From the NCBI RefSeq assembly GCF_019331735.1, contig NZ_JAHBBH010000025.1, positions 1-34,523 on the forward strand: a stretch of DNA of 34,523 bases, written 5' to 3'. Positions 1 to 8,214 of this stretch are shown here, in pieces. Below the pieces are notes generated by a model. The model was not told the DNA's origin. It made no database searches and saw nothing but the letters and a program-made list of their open reading frames with translations. Made by a program: the position numbers and the translations under genes. The stretch's first letter is position 1. The number at the start of each line of letters is the position of its first letter. The DNA is from Bifidobacterium miconis. Its GTDB lineage: Bacteria; Actinomycetota; Actinomycetes; Actinomycetales; Bifidobacteriaceae.

Positions 1-90
1 CTTGCCGCTTTGACGCGGTCCGGTGACGGAAACGATCGGAAACCATGCGGCGGACCGTTGCACCTGTTCGGTAAGCAATCGTGGGATCAT
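1..90 (-). CDS. DUF4143-type AAA+ ATPase, N-terminal 30 residues only
   Basis: Only the first 30 codons are inside the window; the gene continues off the left edge. The reading begins MIPRLLTEQV and ends in TGPRQSGK, the start of a Walker A P-loop (GPRQSGK followed normally by S/T). This N-terminus is typical of the large family of predicted ATPases with an N-terminal AAA domain and a C-terminal DUF4143 domain, whose biological role is mostly unknown. The start is supported by AAGGAG (complement of 97-102) six bases upstream of the ATG. Four 23-bp tandem repeats lie directly upstream and may control it. The family call rests on 30 residues, so the C-terminal half cannot be confirmed. Confidence 0.7.
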   Translation of the reverse strand, partial: MIPRLLTEQVQRSAAWFPIVSVTGPRQSGK

Positions 91-113
91 GCAAGGCTCC
101 TTCAGCTCGGAAA

Positions 114-205
114 ACCAAAACCTTGCTATACATATTACCATAACATTGCTGTAGCTATTACCACATCATTGCTCTAGCTATAACCAAAACTGTGTCCTGG
201 TAAAT
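114..205. repeat. Four imperfect 23-bp tandem repeats upstream of the ATPase gene
   Basis: Four consecutive 23-bp units start at 114, 137, 160 and 183. Each begins ACCA and the first three share TTGCT and a TA-rich end (unit 2 begins ACCATAACATTGCTGTAGCT). The fourth is the most degenerate, keeping ACCAAAAC. The array lies 24 bp upstream of the ATPase start codon and is much more AT-rich than its surroundings. Units of two helical turns suggest a multimeric binding site for a regulator; that is inference. The rest of 206-409 shows no gene I can support. Confidence 0.7.
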
Positions 206-409
206 GCGGTACTTACTGAAATCCTGCTGCGCGAACGTTAATTTGTGGAGTATGAGCGACGTCGGCGAAACCGGTGAGTTGCTCGTTCGGCACTCATGAC
301 AATGTTCGACATGCGGAAGGCACGTTCGGTGGCTTGGTGCATGTCCCGATGATGCCGCCATCCTTGCGTATGCTGGAATCGGCAGGATACCAAGGATGGG
401 GAGGTTGGG

Positions 410-838
410 ATGACACCGATCGAATTGGCCACGCGCAGGCGGGTGACCGGATTGACGTCCGGCGAATTCGCGCGCCTGTTCGTCACGTTGGAACGCAAGG
501 TCGACGGCGAATCGGCCCAGTGGGACGCCTCCGACGTCGAATCGTGGGAGATCGTCGGCCCGCCGGCCACCGCCGACCAGCACATCATCGACACGCTCGG
601 CGCGGCCAACGAATTCGTCGCCACGCTGGCCCGCCGGCTCTACCGCATCATCACGCCGGCCGAAGAGGGCACGGTCGTCACCGTGTTCCCCGACGACGCG
701 ACGTTCTGGGCCGACCAGCCCGACCTCGGCGGCATCCCGCACGCGCTGTGGAACATCGCCGCCCTGCAGGCGATCGAATGGGTGCGCACCGAAACAGGCG
801 TCGTCTGCACCCTCGACTCCCGCGCCCCGCTCGTCTGA
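410..838 (+). CDS. Conserved-looking hypothetical protein, 142 aa
   Basis: I do not recognise a family. The reading frame is supported by GGGGAGG at 398-404, five bases before the ATG, and by strong third-position GC bias. The protein is soluble with no signal peptide or membrane segment. Its first third contains TSGEFARLFVTLERKVDG, and the remainder is acidic with hydrophobic stretches (a stretch reading GTVVTVFPDDATFW, and NIAALQAIEWV near the C-terminus). It is monocistronic, convergent with the MFS permease gene 68 bp downstream. Nothing in the neighbourhood assigns a role. Confidence 0.6.
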   Translation: MTPIELATRRRVTGLTSGEFARLFVTLERKVDGESAQWDASDVESWEIVGPPATADQHIIDTLGAANEFVATLARRLYRIITPAEEGTVVTVFPDDATFWADQPDLGGIPHALWNIAALQAIEWVRTETGVVCTLDSRAPLV

Positions 839-906
839 CGATCCATTGCCTTCGTTGACGTCTTCCCGTGAAGCAGCGCGACGAAGATGCGGCCTGCGAC
901 CGGCTG

Positions 907-2154
907 CTACCCGCGGTCCGATGTCGGCATGGCCCGAAACAGGGGAAGGAAACCGACGCACAGAATCAGCGCAAGGGGCGAGAGCAGACGCCAGTCGGCG
1001 GACATCGCCCAGCCGGCCCACGTGCCGGCGGCGCTGCCGACCGCATAGGCGAAGCGCGCGCGGCCGCTGAAACGGGCGAGATCGCTCCCGCGCAGCTGCA
1101 ACATGCGGGACATGACCACGGCCTGCGCGAGCAGGCCATAGCCCAACTGGTCCAGCAGCCAGCCGACGCACGCGGTCGGCAACGTCGGAATCGCCACGAA
1201 CACGAGCGCCACGGCCGTCAGTGCGACGCCGATCATGCCGATGCGGCGCATGCCCAGCTTCGCCGACCAGCGCATGTACGCGAACGATCCGATGATCGCG
1301 CCCACGCCGCTGCACGCGTACAGCACGGTCAGCGCATCGCCGCCGTACTCCTCGCCAAGACCAAGCATCGTATAGCTCATCCACAGCGCCGGCACCAGCG
1401 CCATCAGCGCGGACGCCGCCAGCAGACGGACTCTGGTCGTACGGTCCGCGTCCGTACGACCAGCCGGCTCATGATCGAAGGCCGTATCGTCGCGGGACGG
1501 GACATCGGTCGTCGCATCCGTTGCGGTTTGCGCGGCGACGTCCGCCGCGTTCATCGTCACGCCGGGCATAAGATCACGCGTGCGGAATCGCGTGAGCGCG
1601 CAGCCGAACGACAACAAGGCCGATGCGAGCAGCATCGCCTTGACCGACGCGTTGGCGATCGCCGAACCGGCGACCTGACCGAGCAGCGTGCCGGCGACGC
1701 TCGAAATCACGCTCACATAGCCGCTGTATTGCACGAGCATGCCGTCGTCGCCCTCCGCGGCATCGACCTCAAACACTTCGGACGCGACGTCTATCACCTG
1801 ACCGGTCATCAGCAGCAGACACGACAGCGCGAGCAGCAGCCACTTCCAATACTCCCAACCGCCGGGCACTAGTGCGACCGTCAGACACAACACGCCCTCG
1901 ACGCCCTCGGCGCTGGCCAGCGAACGGAACGAGCCGAACCGTTGCACGATCCACGCGGCCGCCGGCGATGCGAAATCCACTGCCAAGCCGAATGTGCGGC
2001 GGAACGCCACCACCCACGCCGGCAGCCCGACCGCCAGGATCGACGGGATCACCGAACCCTCGAACACCGCGTTGCTCAGCATCGACATGGTCATGCCCAC
2101 CAGCGCCCAGCGCAACGCCAGACTCAGCCGGCTGATCCGTCCCAATTTGTTCAT
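907..2154 (-). CDS. Major facilitator superfamily (MFS) permease
   Basis: A 415-aa integral membrane protein with about twelve hydrophobic segments in two halves, separated by a hydrophilic, Asp/Thr-rich central loop (from about MPGVTMNAADVAAQ to RTDADRTTRVRLL). This is the usual MFS architecture and length. The substrate cannot be told from the sequence. The start is the ATG opening MNKLGRISRLSLALRW, because upstream codons are arginine-rich and look non-coding. No clear Shine-Dalgarno precedes it, so leaderless or weakly initiated translation is possible. It is divergent from ureAB across 349 bp, but nothing links it to urea or nickel. Confidence 0.75.
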   Translation of the reverse strand: MNKLGRISRLSLALRWALVGMTMSMLSNAVFEGSVIPSILAVGLPAWVVAFRRTFGLAVDFASPAAAWIVQRFGSFRSLASAEGVEGVLCLTVALVPGGWEYWKWLLLALSCLLLMTGQVIDVASEVFEVDAAEGDDGMLVQYSGYVSVISSVAGTLLGQVAGSAIANASVKAMLLASALLSFGCALTRFRTRDLMPGVTMNAADVAAQTATDATTDVPSRDDTAFDHEPAGRTDADRTTRVRLLAASALMALVPALWMSYTMLGLGEEYGGDALTVLYACSGVGAIIGSFAYMRWSAKLGMRRIGMIGVALTAVALVFVAIPTLPTACVGWLLDQLGYGLLAQAVVMSRMLQLRGSDLARFSGRARFAYAVGSAAGTWAGWAMSADWRLLSPLALILCVGFLPLFRAMPTSDRG

Positions 2155-2503
2155 GGACGTCAGCGTAGCAGGGGGGCGCCTGATGGAACGGGCTGCGCGG
2201 CGGGAACGTCGGGATACGCGGAACGGGCGGCGACCGACAGATGCGGTGGGGCGTCCGCGGACAGGACGTTCGGCATTCGGACGGAATACACGATGATCGC
2301 ACAGCCGGAAACATGCCGTTTGTATTGCGGCCGTAGAATTGCGGCGATTCGCGATTGCGCGGACGTGCGTCGCCGCGCATCGCGTACGTCGCGTTCGCCG
2401 TGCGTTGCGCGTGCCACGGGTGCCGCGACGCATGCGATGCGCGCAGGACCTGCGCGCGTCGAACGCAATCGCCGGAACTGCTGACGACGACGATGGGGGC
2501 CTG
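2155..2503. other. Divergent intergenic region, MFS gene / ureAB
   Basis: 349 bp with no gene I can support. The right half is extremely GC-rich with many CGCG and GCGC steps, which is why long spurious frames run through it. A TAGAAT at 2333-2338 could be a -10 hexamer for the urease operon, but no convincing -35 is at the right distance. I see no palindrome resembling a NikR operator. Confidence 0.4.
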
Positions 2504-3184
2504 ATGAGACTGACACCGCGGGAAACCGACAAACTCATGCTGTATTTGGCGGGGCAGCTCGCCAAGGACCGCAAGTCGCGGGGCGTGAAGCTCAACTACG
2601 TGGAGGCGATCGCGCTGATCTCCTCCGAATGCGTGGAACGCGCGCGCGAAGGCGCCATCGTGGCCGAACTCATGCAGTACGGGCGCACGCTGCTCAAGCC
2701 CGAGGACGTGATGGACGGCGTGGCCGAAATGCTCGACGTGGTCGAAGTCGAGGCGACGTTCCCCGACGGCACCAAACTCGTGTCCATCCACAATCCGATC
2801 GAATCGACCGAACAACTCGTGCCCGGCGAATACCTGCTCGCCGACGGCGACCTGACCATCAACGATGGCAAGGACGCAATCGAACTCGACGTGGTCAACA
2901 CCGCCGACCGGCCCATCCAGATCGGTTCGCACTTCCACTTCTTCGAGGTCAACAAATACCTCAAGTTCGACCGCAAGGCCGCCTACGGCAAGCGGCTCGA
3001 CATCCCCGCCGGCACGGCCGTGCGATTCGAACCGGGCGAGGCACATCGCGTGCGGCTCATCGACATCGGCGGCACGCGCGAAATCCACGGCTTCAGCGCG
3101 CTCGTTGAAGGCCGGCTCGACGACCCGCAGGTGCGCGAGGCCGCGTTCGCCAAGGCGCACGAACAGGGATTCCTGGGCATTTGA
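2504..3184 (+). CDS. ureAB: Urease structural subunit, gamma-beta fusion
   Basis: A 226-aa fusion of the two small urease subunits. Residues 1-100 are the gamma subunit ([20 protein letters not shown], then [11 protein letters not shown] and [12 protein letters not shown]). Residues from about 108 are the beta subunit ([48 protein letters not shown]). In most bacteria these are separate genes; fusion is also known in Helicobacter. The product assembles with UreC into the cytoplasmic enzyme that hydrolyses urea to ammonia and carbamate. The start is the ATG at the canonical gamma N-terminus, preceded only by a weak GGGGG. ureC follows 28 bp downstream, so the two are surely cotranscribed. Confidence 0.95.
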   Translation: MRLTPRETDKLMLYLAGQLAKDRKSRGVKLNYVEAIALISSECVERAREGAIVAELMQYGRTLLKPEDVMDGVAEMLDVVEVEATFPDGTKLVSIHNPIESTEQLVPGEYLLADGDLTINDGKDAIELDVVNTADRPIQIGSHFHFFEVNKYLKFDRKAAYGKRLDIPAGTAVRFEPGEAHRVRLIDIGGTREIHGFSALVEGRLDDPQVREAAFAKAHEQGFLGI

Positions 3185-3212
3185 GAGCGGCACGAGGACA
3201 GGACGAAATATC

Positions 3213-4937
3213 ATGAGCAAGACCATCACACGCAAGGACTACGCGGGCATGTTCGGCCCGACCACCGGCGACCGCGTGCGCCTCGGCGACACGAACCTCA
3301 TCATCGAAGTCGAACGCGACTGCACGCACTACGGCGACGAGCTCAAATTCGGCGGCGGCAAGTCATTCCGCGACGGCATGGGGCAAAGCTCCGTGCAGCT
3401 CGACGCGGAATCGCCCGACACTGTCATCACCAACGCGCTCATCGTCGACTGGACCGGCATCTACAAGGCCGACATCGGCATCAAAAACGGCAAGATCAGC
3501 GCCATCGGCAAGGCCGGCAACCCGCAGACCATGAACGGCGTCACCCCCGGCCTCGCCGTCGGCTCCGGCACCGAGGCGATCGCCGGCGAAGGACTCATCG
3601 TCACCGCGGGCGGACTCGACACGCACATCCACTTCATCTCCCCGCAGCAGGTGCGCACCGCGCTCGCCGGCGGCGTCACCACGATGGTCGGCGGCGGCAC
3701 CGGCCCGGCCGACGGCACCAACGCGACCACCTGCAATCCGGGCGCGTTCCACCTGGCGCGCATGATCGAAGCGGCCGAAGCGCTGCCCGTCAACATCGCG
3801 TATCTCGGCAAGGGCAACGATTCGAGCCCCGAACCGCTGCGCGAGCAGATCCGCGCGGGCGCGGCGGGCCTGAAAATCCACGAGGACTGGGGATCCACCC
3901 CGGCCGTGATCGACACCTGCCTCGGCGTGGCCGACGACATGGACGTGCAGGTCGCCATCCACACCGACACCCTGAACGAGGGCGGCTGCGTGGAGGACAC
4001 GATCGCCGCGTTCAAGGGGCGTGCCATCCACACGTACCACACGGAAGGCGCCGGCGGCGGCCATGCGCCGGACATCATCCGCGCGGCCGGCTTCCCGAAC
4101 GTGCTGCCGAGCTCCACGAACCCGACCATGCCGTACACGCGCAACACCATCGACGAGCACCTCGACATGATGATGGTGTGCCACCATCTCGACCGCAACG
4201 TGCCCGAGGACATCTCGTTCGCCGACTCGCGCATCCGCCCCGAGACGATCGGCGCGGAGGACGTGCTGCACGACATGGGCATCATCTCCATGATGAGCTC
4301 CGACTCGCAGGCGATGGGCCGCGTGGGTGAGGTCATCACGCGCACCATCCAGACCGCCGACAAGATGAAGCGCCAGCGCGGCCCGCTGCCCGAGGACGCG
4401 CATGACAACAATCGCAACGACAACTTCCGCGTCAAACGCTACGTGTCCAAGTTCACGATCAACCCGGCCATCACACACGGCATCGCCGACTACGTGGGCT
4501 CCGTCGAGGTCGGCAAGATGGCCGATCTGGTGCTCTGGCAGCCGGCCATGTTCGGCGCGAAGCCGGAAATGGTCATCAAGGGCGGTTCGATCGCATACGC
4601 TCGCATGGGCGACGCAAACGCGTCCATCCCGACGCCGGAGCCGGTCTACTACCGCGACATGTTCGGTGCGCTCGGCCGTGCGCTCGGCTCCAGCTGCGCC
4701 ACGTTCGTCTCGCAGGCCGCCTACGACGACGACATCAAGGGCAAGCTGGGATTGCAGCGGCAAGTGCTGCCGGTGCACGGCTGCCGCATGGTCGGCAAGA
4801 AGGACCTCAAGTTCAACGACGTGCTCGCCGACATCCAGGTCAACCCGGAGACCTTCCAGGTGACGGTCGACGGCGAACTCGTCCACTCTGATCCGGCGTA
4901 CGAGCTGCCGCTCACCCAGCGCTACTTCCTGTTCTGA
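3213..4937 (+). CDS. ureC: Urease alpha subunit (catalytic)
   Basis: 574 aa, the normal length for UreC, carrying the dinuclear nickel active site. All known ligands are present with a constant +4 offset from Klebsiella numbering: H138 and H140 (THIHF), the lysine to be carbamylated K221 and H223 (GLKIHEDWG), H250, H276 (HTYHTEG), flap C323-H324 (VCHHLD) and D364 (SSDSQAMGR). The enzyme should therefore be active once metallated. The start [17 protein letters not shown] matches the family and has an AGGA-type site upstream. The gene ends at a 341-bp convergent region facing ureD. Activation needs UreD, UreF, UreG and UreE, all encoded on the opposite strand to the right. Confidence 0.97.
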   Translation: MSKTITRKDYAGMFGPTTGDRVRLGDTNLIIEVERDCTHYGDELKFGGGKSFRDGMGQSSVQLDAESPDTVITNALIVDWTGIYKADIGIKNGKISAIGKAGNPQTMNGVTPGLAVGSGTEAIAGEGLIVTAGGLDTHIHFISPQQVRTALAGGVTTMVGGGTGPADGTNATTCNPGAFHLARMIEAAEALPVNIAYLGKGNDSSPEPLREQIRAGAAGLKIHEDWGSTPAVIDTCLGVADDMDVQVAIHTDTLNEGGCVEDTIAAFKGRAIHTYHTEGAGGGHAPDIIRAAGFPNVLPSSTNPTMPYTRNTIDEHLDMMMVCHHLDRNVPEDISFADSRIRPETIGAEDVLHDMGIISMMSSDSQAMGRVGEVITRTIQTADKMKRQRGPLPEDAHDNNRNDNFRVKRYVSKFTINPAITHGIADYVGSVEVGKMADLVLWQPAMFGAKPEMVIKGGSIAYARMGDANASIPTPEPVYYRDMFGALGRALGSSCATFVSQAAYDDDIKGKLGLQRQVLPVHGCRMVGKKDLKFNDVLADIQVNPETFQVTVDGELVHSDPAYELPLTQRYFLF

Positions 4938-5035
4938 ACCGGCATTCGACCGCTCTGGCGGCTGGGAACGTTTTGGATCGTTCCAGTGTGGTTCGGAACG
5001 GCTCAGAGGGCTCTTGGCGTCTCAAAGCGGAATGC

Positions 5036-5240
5036 AGTTTGACGATTCAGAGGCTGATTTCGGTTTCTGTCGAGGTCGGTTTGACGATCGAGAGGCTAAC
5101 TCAATACGATGACCCGTTGCGTAACGGCGTCATCGCATCATATGCCGCTGGTTCCACGTCTCTTTCTGGTGTCGGGTAGCCTCTCGATCGTCGAACTGAC
5201 CTGCGCAAAACGTGAAATTAGCCTCTCAATCGTCAAACTG
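5036..5240. repeat. Symmetric four-copy 22-bp repeat between ureC and ureD
   Basis: The 341-bp gap between the convergent ureC and ureD genes holds no gene. It contains four copies of a 22-mer whose first 20 bases are close to CAGTTTGACGATYGAGAGGC. Two copies point right (5036-5057 and 5078-5099) and two point left (5177-5198 and 5219-5240). The start-to-start distance is 42 bp within both pairs, so the element is a large, nearly mirror-symmetric inverted repeat. Between the pairs lies a 12-bp hairpin with one bulged base (5107-5135, arms CGATGAC...CCGTT / AACGG...GTCATCG). TCAAACTGGAG is also repeated in tandem near 5234-5254. It may act as a bidirectional terminator or a protein-binding array; neither is shown. 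Confidence 0.85.
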
Positions 5241-5278
5241 GAGTCAAACTGGAGCGGCAGCGCTGCTGAAAATAGAGA

Positions 5279-6382
5279 TCAGCCGTTTGTGACGATGTCG
5301 GCCACGGCCTTGATGAGATCGAACGCGTCGTCGCCGCGGTTGGTGAGCACGCGCAGGCACACGCCGTCGATAGCGCGGCTCACGCCCAGTTCGCCAGTGA
5401 ATCCGATCGAATCCGCATACGAGCGGATGCGGTCGATCAACGCGTCCTCCGCGGCGATGCGCGCCTGCTCAACGCGCGCCGCGACCGCGGCAGGGGACAT
5501 GTCGGCGGCAGTCGCGTCGTCTGCCGCGATTGCCTCGGAGTCAGGAGCGGTTTCAACCAAGTTGATCGCCGTCGTCCCAGCCGCCGGATCAATCCCCGGC
5601 ACATGCGCGTACAGCACGCCGCAATGCGTGAACGACCGCCACATGCCCATCTCCGTGTAGTCGAACGCGGCCGGCTCCAGCAGCATCCGGTCCGCGAACG
5701 CGAGCCGCGCGTGCGACTCGGCCTTCGGCGGCCGGCCGCGACGGCGGGCGCCCGCGTCAGGAGTCGCGGCGGTCGGCACAGCCTGCGCGGAATCGGCCGT
5801 AACCGCCGTCTCCGCACCAGTCGTCGCCATGCTCGCCGTGGTCGTTTCCGCGCCGGCAGACGGTCGTCCGGCTCGGGCCGCGGCAATCGCAGCCGGCTCG
5901 TCGACGACCACGCGCAACCGGTTCGCGAACCGACGCATCGCCCAGCGCTCGTCCATGCCGACGCGGCCGCACGTCACCACGTCCGCGTACACGAACGTCG
6001 ACTCGGCCGCGATATGCGCGGTCGTGCGGTTCTCGAACGAGCTGTTGCGGAACGGAATCACCGGGAACGGCAGAAACACGGCCTTCGCGTCGCCCCGCAC
6101 GGTCAGGTCGATCGTGCGCGACGCCGAACCGTCGTCCGTGTCGAGCACCTTCTCGTAGCTCTGCGTCTTGATCGTCGAATCCGTGCCCGGACCGAAATCA
6201 AGCTCGATGTGCGCCTCGTCGCCCTTCAGGAAACCCGGCGAGGCGAGCATCACGATGAAATCCGAATGACGGCCATTCGTGAACGGCGTCATCAGCTTGA
6301 ACGGCGCCTCGAAATACACGTCGTCGATTTTCGTGCGCCCATGACGGAACGCGGTGGACAGACGGAACGTGCTGCTGGACAT
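5279..6382 (-). CDS. ureD: Urease accessory protein UreD with a low-complexity insertion
   Basis: 367 aa, clearly longer than the usual 270-300 of UreD/UreH. The conserved fold is visible: AFRHGRTKIDDVYFEAPFKL (8-30), TDSTIKTQSYEKVL, VFLPFPVIPFRNSSF (102-116), TTAHI and VTCGRVGMDERW. UreD is the scaffold that binds apo-urease and, with UreF and UreG, forms the complex that delivers nickel. Residues about 162-222 are an Ala/Thr-rich insertion ending in RRRGRPPK, which resembles an AT-hook; a second Ala/Asp-rich stretch lies at about 268-305. AGGAG seven bases before the ATG fixes the start. It is the last gene of the leftward ureEFGD series and converges on ureC. Confidence 0.92.
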   Translation of the reverse strand: MSSSTFRLSTAFRHGRTKIDDVYFEAPFKLMTPFTNGRHSDFIVMLASPGFLKGDEAHIELDFGPGTDSTIKTQSYEKVLDTDDGSASRTIDLTVRGDAKAVFLPFPVIPFRNSSFENRTTAHIAAESTFVYADVVTCGRVGMDERWAMRRFANRLRVVVDEPAAIAAARAGRPSAGAETTTASMATTGAETAVTADSAQAVPTAATPDAGARRRGRPPKAESHARLAFADRMLLEPAAFDYTEMGMWRSFTHCGVLYAHVPGIDPAAGTTAINLVETAPDSEAIAADDATAADMSPAAVAARVEQARIAAEDALIDRIRSYADSIGFTGELGVSRAIDGVCLRVLTNRGDDAFDLIKAVADIVTNG

Positions 6383-6510
6383 GGATCGACTCCTGCGAAA
6401 CTATGCGGAATATGCGGATGCGCCGCGTCGGCGCGATGAGACGAAGCGCGCGTGCGGTCGCCGTGCGTGACTGTGCGCCGACTGCTCGCCGACTGTACGC
6501 GCGCGTTCGA

Positions 6511-7119
6511 TCACATGTCCTCGAACAGTACGGACTTCTTGATCCACGCGATCACGTCGTCCACGCCCGCGCCGCCCATCAGGTCGGTGAAGATGAACGG
6601 ACGGTCGCCGCGCATCTTCTTGCTGTCTCGCGCCATCACGTCAAGGTCGGCGTGCACGAGCGGTGCCAGATCGGCCTTGTTGATGACCAGCAGGTCGGAG
6701 CGGGTGACGCCCGGGCCGCCCTTGCGCGGGATCTTGTCGCCCTCGTCGGTGGCGATCACGTAGATCGTCGCGTCGGCCAGATCGGGGCTGAACGTGGCGG
6801 ACAGGTTGTCGCCGCCCGACTCCACGAACATGATCTGCACGTCCGGGTGGGTGCGGGCCATTTCCTCGCACGCCTCGAGATTCATCGAGCAGTCCTCGCG
6901 GATGGCGGTGTGCGGGCAGCCGCCGGTTTCCACGCCGACGATGCGGTCGGGCGACAGGCGGCTGTGCTCGATGAGGAATTCGGCGTCCTCCTTGGTGTAG
7001 ATGTCGTTGGTGACGACGCAGATGCTGTATTCGTCGGCCATCTTGCGGGTCAGTCGCTCGATGAGCGCGGTCTTGCCCGAGCCGACGGGGCCGGCGACGC
7101 CGATGCGTACGTATGACAT
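6511..7119 (-). CDS. ureG: Urease accessory GTPase UreG
   Basis: 202 aa, standard for this SIMIBI-class GTPase that powers nickel insertion into urease. The P-loop GPVGSGKT is at residues 10-17, the invariant nickel-binding CPH motif at 68-70, the ESGG motif ([10 protein letters not shown]) follows, and NKADL supplies guanine specificity. The start codon has AAGGAG seven bases upstream. The gene is separated from ureD by 128 bp and from ureF by 224 bp, wide gaps for an accessory operon. The first gap contains three 11-bp direct repeats (6463-6495) and the second a large inverted repeat. Confidence 0.96.
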   Translation of the reverse strand: MSYVRIGVAGPVGSGKTALIERLTRKMADEYSICVVTNDIYTKEDAEFLIEHSRLSPDRIVGVETGGCPHTAIREDCSMNLEACEEMARTHPDVQIMFVESGGDNLSATFSPDLADATIYVIATDEGDKIPRKGGPGVTRSDLLVINKADLAPLVHADLDVMARDSKKMRGDRPFIFTDLMGGAGVDDVIAWIKKSVLFEDM

Positions 7120-7200
7120 GGGGTTCTCCTTGTGCTTGGTTTGGTTGACTGATTGTCGATTGATGATTTTGGTGCGGATTGTTACGTAAGTGCGGTGTCC

Positions 7201-7288
7201 GGCGACGGTCGGCATATACGATGCCCGACACGCTCCGGGCCGCTCGGCCAAGTCATACGGTCGATCATCGCATATGCCGACCGTCGCC
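7201..7288. repeat. Large inverted repeat between ureF and ureG
   Basis: Perfect 17-bp arms, GGCGACGGTCGGCATAT at 7201-7217 and its reverse complement at 7272-7288. They extend inwards by CGATG/CATCG after one mismatch. The enclosed ~45 bp are themselves GC-rich. In the leftward ure transcript this would fold into a very stable stem between the ureF and ureG messages. No T-run follows on the minus strand, so it is not a standard intrinsic terminator. A processing or stability element, or a small mobile palindrome, are alternatives. Confidence 0.8.
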
Positions 7289-7343
7289 TCGTTGGGTTGC
7301 ATTACGTTGCGTTTTGCGCTTTGCCTCTCTGCCGATTGCCGAA

Positions 7344-8075
7344 TCAGCTCATATACAGCCTCGAATAGAGGGTTTCGTGCTGCATGGCGGCGATGTCGAG
7401 ATAGGCGCCGGAAATGCCGAGATCGTCGGGCTTGAGCGTCATTGCGACGTCGACCGCGTGCACGAGCCGCGGGAACGAGTCGTGCAACGCGACCTGACCC
7501 GCGTACTGGCTTAAGGGGATCGCCTTCGCCGCGCACATCGTCAGCGCGCTGAGCAGCGAATAGCCGTACATGATCGCCGCGTCGCGCACGTCCGGTGCGT
7601 GGTCGGCCGCGTACAGTCCCATCGCGATCGAATGCAGGCCGCGGCAGCGCCCGTCGCGGATCAGCCCGGCGTACAGGTCGAGCGACGGCGAACGCTGGCC
7701 GCAGCCGGCGTCCATCTGGTCCGCAAGCTTGACCAAGCGCGTGCACATGCGCTCGCTGCCTTCGCGGATCTCGCGCGCCGACTGCAGCGCGCTCGCCAGT
7801 TCGTCCAATTCGACCAGTTTGGCGGCCAATCCGCGGCTTGACAGGCGCGCGTCGGTCGCGTACCGGCCGGCGATCACCATCTGGCCGATCTCCTTGTACG
7901 GCGCGACCTCGAGATAGTTCTTCATGTACTGCTCGAAGTCGGGGCCGCGGCGCAGGAAGTCGCGCTGCACGAACGTCTCCATGCCGTTCGACAGCGCGAA
8001 CGCTCCCACGGGGAACACGCTGTCGCACACCTGCAGCATGGCGAGGCGTCGCGCTTCGGTTTCGTTGACGTTCAT
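7344..8075 (-). CDS. ureF: Urease accessory protein UreF
   Basis: 243 aa, all-helical accessory protein that bridges UreD and UreG and acts in the GTPase-coupled nickel transfer. Family features: [20 protein letters not shown] near the N-terminus (residues about 14-33), [10 protein letters not shown], then LGLYAAD-like and [20 protein letters not shown] segments before the C-terminal SRLYMS. The ATG gives a normal UreF N-terminus; only a weak GAAAG lies upstream. The 139 bp separating it from ureE hold a dispersed double-hairpin repeat. Confidence 0.92.
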   Translation of the reverse strand: MNVNETEARRLAMLQVCDSVFPVGAFALSNGMETFVQRDFLRRGPDFEQYMKNYLEVAPYKEIGQMVIAGRYATDARLSSRGLAAKLVELDELASALQSAREIREGSERMCTRLVKLADQMDAGCGQRSPSLDLYAGLIRDGRCRGLHSIAMGLYAADHAPDVRDAAIMYGYSLLSALTMCAAKAIPLSQYAGQVALHDSFPRLVHAVDVAMTLKPDDLGISGAYLDIAAMQHETLYSRLYMS

Positions 8076-8114
8076 GTGACGGCTTTCGTGTGGTCGGTGT
8101 TGCGTACTCAATTT

Positions 8115-8165
8115 CTTGGCTCCCCTTGCCAAGGGAGCTGTCACGCAGTGACTGAGGGGGTAGTC
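8115..8165. repeat. Dispersed double-hairpin repeat, copy 1 (ureE-ureF gap)
   Basis: CTTGGCTCCCCTTGCC then AAGGGAGC then GTCACGCAGTGAC then TGAGGGGGTAG. It has two nested stem-loops, the layout shared with the copies at 12354, 29126 and 30088. It sits inside the leftward ure gene series. Confidence 0.75.
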
Positions 8166-8214
8166 AGGACCCATCGCATTGAGTCCGCAGGGTTTCGGAA
8201 GATTGCCGACGCGA

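Noticed and set aside
238..624. Minus-strand frame opposite the 142-aa hypothetical gene
   Set aside because: No ribosome site, no family, and the plus-strand frame has better initiation and coding bias.
2339..2503. N-terminal extension of UreAB by 55 residues
   Set aside because: The extension is Arg/Val low-complexity and the canonical gamma-subunit start [11 protein letters not shown] is at 2504.
3363..4886. Long open frame on the minus strand opposite ureC (about 500 codons)
   Set aside because: It is the mirror of a high-GC gene; the peptide is rich in Val, Asp, Arg and His with no domain, and ureC is unmistakable on the plus strand.
5036..5240. CRISPR-like interpretation of the ureC-ureD repeats
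   Set aside because: Only four copies, two in each orientation, with spacing and no cas genes; the symmetry is the opposite of a CRISPR array.
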